This document shows positions 18,532-27,431 of a stretch of DNA of 64,000 nucleotides, piece after piece. Made by a program: the position numbers and the translations under genes. The first letter of the stretch is position 1, and each line of letters opens with the position of its first letter. The stretch lies in the NCBI RefSeq assembly GCF_900299535.1, contig NZ_OMKE01000033.1:1-64000 (forward strand), written 5' to 3'. Source of the DNA: Aquimarina aquimarini. GTDB lineage: Bacteria > Bacteroidota > Bacteroidia > Flavobacteriales > Flavobacteriaceae. The notes beneath the pieces are model-generated. The model was not told the DNA's origin. It ran no database searches and worked only from the letters and a program-made list of their open reading frames with translations.

Positions 18532-20529
18532 TTATCCTTTGTTTTTCTTTTTCCCTTTGCTTTTACCATTTGCCATGGCATAAATCATTCCGCCAATTAT
18601 AAATATGAGCATAAAAGGAAAAGTAATCACTTGTATAATACGAGCAAATATTCCTTTTTCTTTATTTTTATTTTTAATTACTTTTCCTCCTAAAGCTTTT
18701 ATATATCCTTCTGCACGATTACATTTTTCTTCATAAAACTCCCAATCTGTGTCTTGTAAATAATCTACCGTAACCTGAAATGCATTTATTGCTTTTTCTT
18801 TTTGCAGAGTCTCTTTATAACATACTCCTAAATAATAGCTTACTAAACCATGCTCTTTGGGTTCTTGCTCTTTTGCTACTTCTTGATCCAACCACCATTC
18901 AATTTCTTCAATATATGCACTATATTCTTTCTTTTTTGATACTACATAGGTATAAAAGAGTTTGGATGCAAAAATGAAATTATAATTAGCATCTTTTGAT
19001 CCTCTACCTACTTTCTCGTACAATTTCTTTGCTTCTTGATAATATTTTTCGGCATTTACTATATCGTCTAGTTTAATGTAAGAACGTACAATCTGATAAT
19101 AGTGAAACTGAAAATCATATACATTGAGATCTTCTCTATAAGCTTGTAATGTTTCTAGTGAGTACTTTATAGAATCTTTATAATTTTTTCCTTTAAAAAA
19201 ATCCATAGAAGCATTTTCTATATTTTCTACAAACTGACTAGTCTTGTATCCTTCTATATGAATTTGACCTGCATAATTATAGGTGTTTTCCTTTTCTTCT
19301 TTTTTCAGGAACAACTCTGCATAACGCCCTAATGCATTTGCATAGTTATTACACAACATTGCAAACATATGTGGCTGATTATTATAAGTATCACCAGTAC
19401 CATTGTCTAAATATTCGTGATATTGGTTATAACCAACTTCTCCAAATTGAACTGCTAATTCTATATATCTTTTTTGCGTTTTTTTCTTTTTTGCTTTATC
19501 GGCAAAGCTAGACAAATCAGTCATTGCATTATACATTACACTAGATAGCCCTTCGAATTTAAATTTTAATTCAAAAAAATCATTTCCTGACTTTTTTGTT
19601 GCTTTTATAATTCTGTCAACTCCAGTATAATGAATGGTTTTATCGCATTCTAGCATTTTAGAAAACTCGATAAAAGCTTTCTCATAATTTTTGGTATCAA
19701 AAAAATAGGTATGTGCCAAAACGGTCTTAATAATTGCACTTCTAGGATATAACTCTGCCCATTTTTCTATTTCTGGAAAATATTGTTCGTAAAAATCAAG
19801 TTTTCCCTCTATCTTAAAATATCCTTTTTCGTTTCGTATAATATTAAACAATAATCCTATCAATGATGGGTGATTGTCTAACTCCTTATTATCGTATAAC
19901 TCTTTTAATTTTATTCCATATTGCAGGCGATAATCATCTTCGTAGTCATAAGACCAATCATAGTGTGTTAAGATAAACTTTTTTGCTTTTTCTATATTTC
20001 TGTTTTCCAAAAAAAGCATTCCAACAAAACCATTTCGTTTTATTATATAGGGATATCTATCAAAGGATTTTTCCCATAATGCCAAAGCTTCTTCTTTCTG
20101 ATCATTGTTATATTGTACAATGGCCATTTTATTTAGCAATTCACTCTCTAATTTATCTTTTTCAAAACGTTTGTCATACAAAGAGTGAACCTCAACCAGT
20201 TGTTCCTCTATCATTTCTACAACTTTTTCTGGCAGCCCCATTATCTCATCATATACCCATACCAGCCACTCATACCCTACCAGCTTATTCTTACCAAAAG
20301 CTTCGTTTTCGATAAAAAATTTTGCATCCTGAATAATCTCTTGCGAATTACTAAAAACCCAATCTGTATTCAAACGCATTCTATCTACTCTTACATCTAC
20401 ATCAAATGGGTTTTCACTCAAAATAGCATCTATAATTGACAAAGCTTCATAACCTAATTCTTGCTTATTATCATTGGAATTGTCTAATTGAGTTAAAATG
20501 CTACTCAACTCTCTTTTTAATTGCATCAT
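18532..20529 (-). CDS. Large TPR-type protein with C-terminal membrane anchor
   Basis: A 665-residue, almost fully helical protein of unrecognised specific function. Repeated 34-residue-like units (for example EEALALWEKSFDRYP, YEKAFIEFSKMLE, VNAEKYYQEAKKLYEKVG and KEKAINAFQVTVDYL) indicate TPR repeats spread over about 130-620. One hydrophobic helix sits near residues 632-652, followed by a Lys-rich tail, so the bulk should be cytoplasmic and tail-anchored in the inner membrane. The start codon is doubled (ATGATG); either can serve. It is divergent from the LysR gene and 40 bases upstream of the Crp-like gene. A scaffolding role is the general expectation for such proteins. Confidence 0.75.
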   Translation of the reverse strand: MMQLKRELSSILTQLDNSNDNKQELGYEALSIIDAILSENPFDVDVRVDRMRLNTDWVFSNSQEIIQDAKFFIENEAFGKNKLVGYEWLVWVYDEIMGLPEKVVEMIEEQLVEVHSLYDKRFEKDKLESELLNKMAIVQYNNDQKEEALALWEKSFDRYPYIIKRNGFVGMLFLENRNIEKAKKFILTHYDWSYDYEDDYRLQYGIKLKELYDNKELDNHPSLIGLLFNIIRNEKGYFKIEGKLDFYEQYFPEIEKWAELYPRSAIIKTVLAHTYFFDTKNYEKAFIEFSKMLECDKTIHYTGVDRIIKATKKSGNDFFELKFKFEGLSSVMYNAMTDLSSFADKAKKKKTQKRYIELAVQFGEVGYNQYHEYLDNGTGDTYNNQPHMFAMLCNNYANALGRYAELFLKKEEKENTYNYAGQIHIEGYKTSQFVENIENASMDFFKGKNYKDSIKYSLETLQAYREDLNVYDFQFHYYQIVRSYIKLDDIVNAEKYYQEAKKLYEKVGRGSKDANYNFIFASKLFYTYVVSKKKEYSAYIEEIEWWLDQEVAKEQEPKEHGLVSYYLGVCYKETLQKEKAINAFQVTVDYLQDTDWEFYEEKCNRAEGYIKALGGKVIKNKNKEKGIFARIIQVITFPFMLIFIIGGMIYAMANGKSKGKKKNKG

Positions 20530-20769
20530 TTTGTATTTATTTCTATAAGAAGATTATGTGCAAATTTTTTTTTAAAAATATGTATTATTTACTAATTTAA
20601 CAGGCTTTGGCAACGTTAATTCTATTCTAAATTAGCTTTGATTATATATGCAAACAATACTCATAGCAACACATGAATCGTATAAAACACAGGATATCAA
20701 TTTATTATTATTACAAACCTATTAACAATTTCTGAACCAAGAATTTTTGTGATTTACTACAAAAACTAT

Positions 20770-20790
20770 CTATATTATTTTACCATATAG
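20770..20790. promoter_or_regulatory. Candidate LysR operator, distal dyad
   Basis: CTATAT at 20770-20775 and ATATAG at 20785-20790 form an inverted repeat with a 9-base spacer. AACTAT (20764-20769) and ATAGTT (20787-20792) also form a wider, partly overlapping inverted pair. It lies about 150 bases upstream of the LysR start and shares its motif with the proximal dyad. Confidence 0.35.
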
Positions 20791-20831
20791 TTGTCCTCTG
20801 TTTTACGTCAATACTTAACCTATAAATACAC

Positions 20832-20856
20832 AACTATAGTAATTCTCTATATAGTT
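20832..20856. promoter_or_regulatory. Candidate LysR operator, proximal dyad
   Basis: AACTATA at 20832-20838 and TATAGTT at 20850-20856 are perfect inverted 7-base arms with an 11-base spacer, the geometry usual for LysR-type binding sites (T-N11-A). It lies 86 bases upstream of the regulator's ATG, fitting autoregulation. It has not been tested. Confidence 0.4.
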
Positions 20857-20942
20857 TTAATATAGTACTATTGGATTTTCTATATTAGCATCATAGTAGG
20901 CTTAGTCTGGGTATATTGATTAAGGCTTTTCATACAAATCAA

Positions 20943-21827
20943 ATGAAAACAAAACTACATATATTCAAAGAGGTAGCGTACCATTTGAGTTTTACAAAAG
21001 CGGCAGAACATCTTTTTTTGTCTCAACCTGCAATCTCAAAAACCATACGTCTTTTGGAAGATGAATATAAAAGTACTTTTTTTTTAAGAAAAAGAAATTC
21101 TATCGAATTGACTGAAGATGGAAAAGTATTCTTAATCTACACAAAAAAAATATTGAAACTATACGCCGAATTAGATAATCAATTTCTAAGCTTAGAAGAC
21201 GAGAAACCAACTCATATTACCTTTGGAGTAAGTACTACTTTAGCAAATTACATCGTTCCTAAAATCATTGCAAAATTTAGAAAACATTCTCCTCAAACTA
21301 ATTTTATTGCAAAAAGTGGCAATTCTAAAGAGGTAGAAACATTGATTGTAAATCAACAAATAGATTTTGGCATTATAGAAGGGGAAAGAACGAATTATCA
21401 ATTACAATTCAAAAAATTTATAAAGGACGAAATTGTTTTGGTTACTAATTCTAGAAATACCGATTTTAAAAATGGAGTAATCAGTAAAGATGATTTAACC
21501 AAAATTCCATTAATAGAACGAGAATTAGGCTCTGGTACTCGGCAGATTATATATAACAAGCTACAAGATTTAAATATCAATAAACTCAATATTCAAGTAG
21601 TTCTTAACAGTACAGAGGCTATCAAAAATTATTTATACTATTCAGATAGCTACGCTTTTGTTTCTATTAATGCTGTACATGAAGATTTACTAAATAATAA
21701 ATTAAAAGTAATTGATATAAAAGATATCTCGTTTGAAAGATGGTTCTATTTCGTATCAAGAACAGGTTTTCAATCTAAAATCATGAACTATTTTGAAAAA
21801 CTAATTACAAGCAACTATAACTTTTAG
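20943..21827 (+). CDS. LysR family transcriptional regulator
   Basis: A 294-residue LysR-type regulator. I choose the ATG at 20943 because the protein then begins MKTKLHIFKEVA, the normal distance before the winged helix-turn-helix SFTKAAEHLFLSQPAISKTIRLLE (quoted in two parts; about residues 17-42). An earlier TTG at 20916 would add nine residues. From about 85 to the end is the periplasmic-binding-protein-like effector domain, with HITFGVSTTLANYIVPKII as its first strand-helix. The YeiH-type transporter gene follows after 77 bases in the same direction, a pairing seen in many bacteria, so that transporter is its probable target. Candidate binding dyads lie upstream. Confidence 0.92.
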   Translation: MKTKLHIFKEVAYHLSFTKAAEHLFLSQPAISKTIRLLEDEYKSTFFLRKRNSIELTEDGKVFLIYTKKILKLYAELDNQFLSLEDEKPTHITFGVSTTLANYIVPKIIAKFRKHSPQTNFIAKSGNSKEVETLIVNQQIDFGIIEGERTNYQLQFKKFIKDEIVLVTNSRNTDFKNGVISKDDLTKIPLIERELGSGTRQIIYNKLQDLNINKLNIQVVLNSTEAIKNYLYYSDSYAFVSINAVHEDLLNNKLKVIDIKDISFERWFYFVSRTGFQSKIMNYFEKLITSNYNF

Positions 21828-21904
21828 TTATCCTACATTCTACTATGTATTGCTCAAAAGTTATTTCTTAACACTATTTTTGCTTCAGTAATCAGGATAT
21901 CATA

Positions 21905-22822
21905 ATGGCCACTGTGCAAAAAATAATTTTCTTTCTCATCATCGTTTTAGCTTTATTGGGGTTTATAAATAGCCCTACAGCGTTACTACTAGGATTCACT
22001 TTTACATTTTTTTTCAAAAACCCATATTCACAATATAGCCAAATTGCAATCAATTACTTATTAAAAATTGCTGTGATTGGTCTGGGTTTTGGCATGTTCT
22101 TAAAAGAAACCCTTGCTACTAGTAAGAATAGCTTTGGGTTGACCTTTTTTTCTATTTTATTAACTGTTATACTGGGTATACTCTTGGGTAAAGCTTTAAA
22201 ACTAGATAAAAAACTAAGTCATCTTATTACCTCTGGAACTTCTATTTGTGGTGGGAGTGCTATTGCTGCAATTTCACCTGTAATCAAAGCTGAATACAAA
22301 GCAATTAGCATTGCTTTGAGTGTCATATTTTTTTTAAACGCTATTGCTTTATTTGTATTTCCTGTGGCTGGCCATTATTTTGAATTAACCCAAAATCAAT
22401 TTGGTGTATGGTGTGCTATTGCTATACATGATACCAGCTCTGTAATAGGTGCGGCTATTGATTATGGAGATGAAGCGTTGAGAACGGCAACAACAGTAAA
22501 ACTTTCTAGAACACTCTGGATAATTCCTCTTTCTATTTTGTCTACTTTTCTTTTTAAAACCAAAGGAGAAAAAATAAAAATACCATATTTTATTATCGCT
22601 TTTATCGCGGCTATATTAATAAATAGCTGCCATATACTACCCACTACTATTACAGAGTCTATAGTAATGATCTCAAAACGATTATTGGTAATAACTCTTT
22701 TTTTGGTTGGGTCTTCATTATCTATTTCTGATCTTAAATCAACTGGATTCAAGCCCATATTATTTGCCTTAATCCTATGGGTATTCATATCTGTTATTTC
22801 ATTGATCTTTATCCTTTATTAA
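21905..22822 (+). CDS. YeiH-family membrane protein, putative sulfate exporter
   Basis: A 305-residue inner-membrane protein with about nine to ten transmembrane helices. It belongs to the YeiH/UPF0324 family: the diagnostic segment SGTSICGGSAIAAISPVI (about residues 112-129) and AIHDTSSVIGAA (about 176-187) are both present. Family members are annotated as putative sulfate exporters, but the transported substrate is poorly established. Length is somewhat short of the usual 330-350, with the loss mainly at the N-terminus. The LysR gene lies 77 bases upstream in the same direction and presumably controls it. Confidence 0.88.
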   Translation: MATVQKIIFFLIIVLALLGFINSPTALLLGFTFTFFFKNPYSQYSQIAINYLLKIAVIGLGFGMFLKETLATSKNSFGLTFFSILLTVILGILLGKALKLDKKLSHLITSGTSICGGSAIAAISPVIKAEYKAISIALSVIFFLNAIALFVFPVAGHYFELTQNQFGVWCAIAIHDTSSVIGAAIDYGDEALRTATTVKLSRTLWIIPLSILSTFLFKTKGEKIKIPYFIIAFIAAILINSCHILPTTITESIVMISKRLLVITLFLVGSSLSISDLKSTGFKPILFALILWVFISVISLIFILY

Positions 22823-22875
22823 AAACCTATAATAAAAAAGACATTCAATCCATAGAAAATTTGTCAACTTCATCA

Positions 22876-23613
22876 CTATTTCAAACTATTTACTTTTTTA
22901 ATCGCAAATTTTGGTGCGATTCTAGAAACAAAATAAAGCAATCTCGACCCTCCAATTCTAATCTCTTTTTTATCTTTTTTCAAACCAATAATCATCTCAT
23001 CTACCGCTTTTTCTACAGAGATAGCAATTTTTGGTGGAGTCCCCTTGTGCCAAGGTGTTTTTACTGCTGGAAACATTACCTCTACCACTCTTGTTTGTGT
23101 ATCTTTAAGTTGTATTCTTATTGTTTGAGTAAATGAGTGTAATGCAGTTTTTGTAGCATTATAAAACGAATAAGCCGCTTTTGGAGCATAAATCAACCCC
23201 GTAGTTATATTAATAATCATTGGTTTATTCTCTTTTAGAATAGGGTATATTAATTTTATGAGTCTTACAGGTGCCAAAAAATTAGTTTCAACCTCAGCAT
23301 CTAGCATTGGTAAGATACCCTCTGTTTCAAAAAAAGGAGTTTGATGTACTATAGCAGCATTATTTATCAAAACATTTAATTGAGGGTACAGCTCTTTAAT
23401 CCATTCAGATAATCGTTTACACTCTGCTGGTTTTGAAATATCACATTGATAAGTAATCACATTAGGCAACTTATATTTTGCTTCTTCTAGTTTTTGTGAT
23501 GTTCTAGAGCAAATAATCACCTGATTGCCCATTTCTAGAAAACGCCCTGCCATCTCAAGTCCAAGCCCTGAGCTTCCTCCTGTGATAAGAATAGTACTAT
23601 TAATAAACGTCAT
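22876..23613 (-). CDS. Short-chain dehydrogenase/reductase (DltE-like)
   Basis: A 245-residue NAD(P)-dependent oxidoreductase of the classical SDR family. The cofactor motif TGGSSGLG is at residues 11-18, NNAA near 83-86, and the catalytic Tyr and Lys in YNATK near 149-153, with the serine expected in the preceding ITTG strand. Overall it looks like the DltE subgroup of SDRs, many of which lie beside regulators and act on unknown carbonyl substrates. The Crp-like gene ends 65 bases upstream on the same strand, so the two may share a transcript. It is convergent with the YeiH-type gene. Confidence 0.9.
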   Translation of the reverse strand: MTFINSTILITGGSSGLGLEMAGRFLEMGNQVIICSRTSQKLEEAKYKLPNVITYQCDISKPAECKRLSEWIKELYPQLNVLINNAAIVHQTPFFETEGILPMLDAEVETNFLAPVRLIKLIYPILKENKPMIINITTGLIYAPKAAYSFYNATKTALHSFTQTIRIQLKDTQTRVVEVMFPAVKTPWHKGTPPKIAISVEKAVDEMIIGLKKDKKEIRIGGSRLLYFVSRIAPKFAIKKVNSLK

Positions 23614-23678
23614 AATTCCATTTTTTTTGATTATTCGCCAAAAATAGAAAGTGATATATTATAAAAAATTGACCTATG

Positions 23679-24245
23679 TTAGTTCGTCATTTTTTTTCTT
23701 ATTCTACTCAAAGATTCAGGCTTAATCCCTAAATAAGAAGCAATTGTCTGAAGTTTTACTCTTTTTTCTAAATCAGGAAATTCTTCAAGAAATATATGGT
23801 ATCGTCTTTCTGCATTCAATAACAATAATTCTCGTTCTCTTTTTTCCTTAGTACAATATCCTTTTTGGAGTGCACTAATCAAAAATTTATCCCAATACGG
23901 ATTGTTTTCCTGCAGTAAAAGCCACTCTGTATAACTGATATCCAGAATCTCTGAATGCTCTAACGCTTGAATAAAAAAATGTGAGGGTGTTTGGTATAGC
24001 ATTGCAGAATATGAACTAAGTACATTACTTTCTGTTATAAATCCTTTTGTAAATTCATTTCCTTCGTTATCAATATAATAATATCTAAAAAGTCCGCTTT
24101 TGAGTATTGCAAACCTTTGAGGCACTTGCCCCTGAGTAATATAACACTCTTCTTTATCTATCTGTTTTACTCTGGAAATACCTATCAAATCAATTGACTC
24201 TTTTTCTGGAATATTTATTTTTGATAGAAGTGCTTGTGTATTCAT
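23679..24245 (-). CDS. Crp/Fnr family transcriptional regulator
   Basis: A 188-residue regulator with the cyclic-nucleotide-binding-like barrel at about 20-115 (VPQRFAILKSGLFRYYYI) and a C-terminal helix-turn-helix, LQTIASYLGIKPESLSRIRKK (about 165-186, quoted in part). The recognition helix SLSRIRKK is the usual form of this Bacteroidota subfamily. It is the second such regulator within 6 kb but is not a recent duplicate of the first (their sequences differ throughout). The SDR gene follows after 65 bases and is a plausible target or operon partner. Confidence 0.9.
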   Translation of the reverse strand: MNTQALLSKINIPEKESIDLIGISRVKQIDKEECYITQGQVPQRFAILKSGLFRYYYIDNEGNEFTKGFITESNVLSSYSAMLYQTPSHFFIQALEHSEILDISYTEWLLLQENNPYWDKFLISALQKGYCTKEKRERELLLLNAERRYHIFLEEFPDLEKRVKLQTIASYLGIKPESLSRIRKKMTN

Positions 24246-24572
24246 ATATTAAAATTATGCTATTATTTATACCGTTTGATTCAAGTGAAAAAATAGTTCT
24301 TTTTATCAATCGAAGTGTTTTTTTAATTCCATAATACAATTACTAATCAAAAAAGGCAACTATTAATTTACCTTTACTCCTACTTTTTGTTTTTCTATTA
24401 CATCTCTATCGCTTATAAAGATATTTTCTTTGTATTTTTCGAAGATAAACCCTGTATTAATGAAAAATCTTACATGCTTCTCATCCTTTAATATGTTATA
24501 TCACCCTCAAAAACAACCAAAAACAGATATCAAATACTAAAACTATATTTAGAGTTTTTCAAAAAATAGCAT
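24246..24572. other. Divergent intergenic region, nothing recognised
   Basis: A stretch of 327 AT-rich bases separating the minus-strand Crp-like gene from the plus-strand recycling operon. It must contain promoters for both. I see no repeat, hairpin or RNA gene in it. Confidence 0.4.
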
Positions 24573-25841
24573 ATGCCAATTTCAAACAAAGATAAAAACA
24601 CATGGGCTTGGGTTCCTTCTTTATATTTTACAGAAGGATTACCCTACGTTATTATCATTACTGTTTCTGTAATCATGTATAAACAATTAGGGATTAACAA
24701 TACTGATATCGCTTTATATACTAGCTGGCTCTATCTACCTTGGGTTCTAAAACCATTTTGGAGTCCATTTGTTGATATAAAAAGTACAAAACGCAACTGG
24801 TTCCTTACCATGCAATTACTCATTGCAATAGTATTTTTGGGAGTCGGTTTTACAATTCCCACTCATAATTTTTTTGTAGTAAGTCTTTCTCTTTTTTGGA
24901 TTGCTTCTTTTGCTTCTGCTACCAATGACATTGCATCAGACGGGTATTATCTAATTGCGCTTTCAGAAAAGAAACAATCGCTCTTTTTAGGGATTCGAAG
25001 TACTTTTTATCGACTGGCCATGATAACAGGACAAGGGTTAATTGTTATAGTTGCAGGTTTTTTAGAAGAATATTATGGGGCTCCTCAAAAAGCTTGGTCA
25101 TATACTATGATTATTACCGCCATCTTTATGATTATACTTACCGTAATGAATCTGCTTACAACTCCAAAAATAGAAGATCAAGCTACAACTAATGCCAAAC
25201 CTTTGCGTTTTCTTGATGTTTTAGGAACATTCTTTGAGAAAAAAAATATAGGAATTGCTCTAGCTTTTATTCTTGTATATCGCCTAGGAGAATCACAGTT
25301 AGTCAAAATGGCATCCCCCTTTTTACTAGATAAAACAAAAGAAGGTGGATTAGCATTATCAACTACAGAAGTAGGAACTATTTATGGTACTTTTGGAGTT
25401 ATTGCGTTAACTATTGGTGGTATTCTGGGAGGGGTTGTTATTTCTAAACATGGATTAAAAAAATGGATGCTCCCTATGATTTTGGCTCTCAATCTGCCTA
25501 ATCTACTTTATGTGTTACTAGCGATATGGCAACCTTCTTCCATTTTATTTGCAACATTGGTCGTTATTATAGAGCAATTTGGATATGGTTTTGGCTTTGC
25601 TGCCTATCTCATGTTTTTGATTTATGTAGCAGATGGGGTTTCAAAAACTTCACATTATGCAATTGCAACTGGTTTTATGGCAATGGGTATGATGCTCCCT
25701 GGTATGTTAAGCGGTTTTATCCAACAAACACTTGGGTATACAGGTTTTTTTATCTGGGTAGCTATTGCAGCAATACCAGGTATTATCCTAACACGTTATA
25801 TACAATACCCTGCAACTTATGGTAAAAAAGAAGCGAATTAA
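24573..25841 (+). CDS. ampG: AmpG-like muropeptide permease (MFS)
   Basis: A 422-residue major-facilitator protein with about twelve transmembrane helices. The N-terminal signature YFTEGLPYV followed by WVLKPFWSPFVD (about residues 18-65) matches the AmpG family, which imports anhydro-muropeptides or GlcNAc-anhydroMurNAc from the periplasm. Conserved ASATNDIASDGYYL near 113-126 fits the same group. The assignment is strengthened by context: the next two genes, 31 and 2 bases apart, encode a NagZ-like hexosaminidase and AnmK, which act on this imported product. AmpG-like permeases of siderophore uptake have a similar signature, but the neighbours argue against that here. Confidence 0.85.
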   Translation: MPISNKDKNTWAWVPSLYFTEGLPYVIIITVSVIMYKQLGINNTDIALYTSWLYLPWVLKPFWSPFVDIKSTKRNWFLTMQLLIAIVFLGVGFTIPTHNFFVVSLSLFWIASFASATNDIASDGYYLIALSEKKQSLFLGIRSTFYRLAMITGQGLIVIVAGFLEEYYGAPQKAWSYTMIITAIFMIILTVMNLLTTPKIEDQATTNAKPLRFLDVLGTFFEKKNIGIALAFILVYRLGESQLVKMASPFLLDKTKEGGLALSTTEVGTIYGTFGVIALTIGGILGGVVISKHGLKKWMLPMILALNLPNLLYVLLAIWQPSSILFATLVVIIEQFGYGFGFAAYLMFLIYVADGVSKTSHYAIATGFMAMGMMLPGMLSGFIQQTLGYTGFFIWVAIAAIPGIILTRYIQYPATYGKKEAN

Positions 25842-25872
25842 AATCATATAATAAAACAGCATTTCTCAATCT

Positions 25873-27429
25873 ATGAACCTCTCAAAACTTACAAAAACAG
25901 AAAAAATTGGGCAATTTTTCTTTCCTGCTGCATTCATTAATGATACAGATAAGGAGATAAAAGAAATCGAAGAATTAATAAAAAATCATAAAATCGGAGG
26001 ACTTACTTTTTTTCATAGTAGAGCTAGTGCAGCTACCAATTTTGAAGGGAAGAAAAAAGTAATTAGAAATGAAGATAGCTCAAATCGATTAGCACAACTT
26101 ATTACACATTATCAGAGTATTGCCCACTCCCCTCTTTTGATAAGTATTGATGCAGAATGGGGACTAGCTATGCGAGTAGAAAACACCTCACACTATCCTT
26201 ATGCTATTACTCTTGGTGCGCTTCCTGATCATAAAAAAGCACTGATCTATGAAGTAGGACAACATATTGGGTATGATCTTAAAAATATGGGGATCCACCT
26301 TAATCTAGCTCCTGTGGTCGATATTAATATCAATCCTAGTAATCCTGTAATTGGATATCGGTCTTTTGGAGAAGAGAAAAAACAGGTGACAGATAAATCT
26401 CTGGCTTTTTACAAAGGACTCAAAAGTGCTGGAATACTAGGTTGTTTTAAGCATTTTCCTGGACATGGCGATACCGCTGTAGATTCACATCTAGGTCTAC
26501 CTATAATTTCTAAATCCAAACAAGAATTATATACAGAAGAACTCTACCCATTTATCAAAGCAATAGACTCGGGAGTAGACAGTATACTTATTGGTCATCT
26601 TGCGGTTCCCTCTCTCTCCCAAGGAAAAAACATATCAGCTACCTTATCAAAAGATATTATCAAAGGATTATTACGTCAGGAATTAGGCTTTGATGGAGTT
26701 GTTATCTCTGATGCACTTAATATGCATAGTGTTTCTAAACTTTATACTGAAAAGGGAATGCTGGAATGGAAAGCTTTTGATGCAGGAAATGATATTTTGT
26801 GCTTTGCCGAAAATGTAGAAGAAGGTATCCTTGCTATCGAAAAAAATGCTACCAACCTACAAATTGAAGAAAGTTTCGAAAGAATTCAAAAATTAAAACA
26901 AAAAGCATTCATAGAAAACAGCACCGATCATACTTTTGATTTTGAAAAAACAAATGCTTTAAATTATTCTATTGCCAAAGGATCAATTACTCACTATAAA
27001 TCAAACATAAAAAGTTTTGAAAAATTTAGTGTCGAAAATTTTGACGCCATTGTTTATGGTAAATCTACAGATTGTACGTTTTTTAAAGAAATTATAAAAT
27101 CAAAGAACTGTACCGTTATGAGTGACACTCACCTCTCACTAGCAGATTCTTCTGATAACATCTTGATCGCATTATTTCCTCCATCTATAAAACCGATGAA
27201 TGAATTTGGTATTACTCCTGAAATCAAAGAAAACATAATCAAGTTGAGTGCTACAAAAAATGTTACGCTATATCTCTTTGGCAATCCTTATACTATAAAG
27301 ATTTTACCTACCAAAAATATTAATAACATAATAATTGCCTATCAGGATTTTGATGCTTTTCAGCAAGTCGCTGCGCAACACTTTATTAAACAATATAACA
27401 CTATTGGTAACTCTCCTGTACAACTCTAG
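25873..27429 (+). CDS. nagZ: NagZ-like beta-N-acetylglucosaminidase (GH3)
   Basis: A 518-residue glycoside hydrolase family 3 enzyme that removes GlcNAc from imported anhydro-muropeptides. The NagZ hallmark KHFPGHGDTAVDSH is at residues 193-206, with the His general acid/base in the D-S-H end. The nucleophile Asp is D280 in VVISDALNMHS. No signal peptide is visible, so it acts in the cytoplasm, in line with an upstream importer. About residues 350-518 form an extra C-terminal domain beyond the roughly 340 residues of Gram-negative NagZ. It lacks the serine-hydrolase domain fused to some Bacteroidota homologues. It sits between the ampG-like and anmK genes. Confidence 0.9.
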   Translation: MNLSKLTKTEKIGQFFFPAAFINDTDKEIKEIEELIKNHKIGGLTFFHSRASAATNFEGKKKVIRNEDSSNRLAQLITHYQSIAHSPLLISIDAEWGLAMRVENTSHYPYAITLGALPDHKKALIYEVGQHIGYDLKNMGIHLNLAPVVDININPSNPVIGYRSFGEEKKQVTDKSLAFYKGLKSAGILGCFKHFPGHGDTAVDSHLGLPIISKSKQELYTEELYPFIKAIDSGVDSILIGHLAVPSLSQGKNISATLSKDIIKGLLRQELGFDGVVISDALNMHSVSKLYTEKGMLEWKAFDAGNDILCFAENVEEGILAIEKNATNLQIEESFERIQKLKQKAFIENSTDHTFDFEKTNALNYSIAKGSITHYKSNIKSFEKFSVENFDAIVYGKSTDCTFFKEIIKSKNCTVMSDTHLSLADSSDNILIALFPPSIKPMNEFGITPEIKENIIKLSATKNVTLYLFGNPYTIKILPTKNINNIIIAYQDFDAFQQVAAQHFIKQYNTIGNSPVQL

Positions 27430-27431
27430 AT

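Larger units (their letters stand above)
20530..20942. other. Divergent intergenic region upstream of LysR gene
   Basis: A gene-free stretch of 413 bases between the TPR gene (minus) and the LysR gene (plus). Its right half is dense in CTATA/TATAG motifs, two of which form dyads described separately. A TTG at 20916 could extend the LysR frame by nine residues but does not match how such proteins start. Nothing else was recognised. Confidence 0.5.

Noticed and set aside
22777-23136. Plus-strand frame over the end of the SDR gene
   Set aside because: It reads antisense to the conserved SDR gene and has odd composition, so it is a shadow frame.
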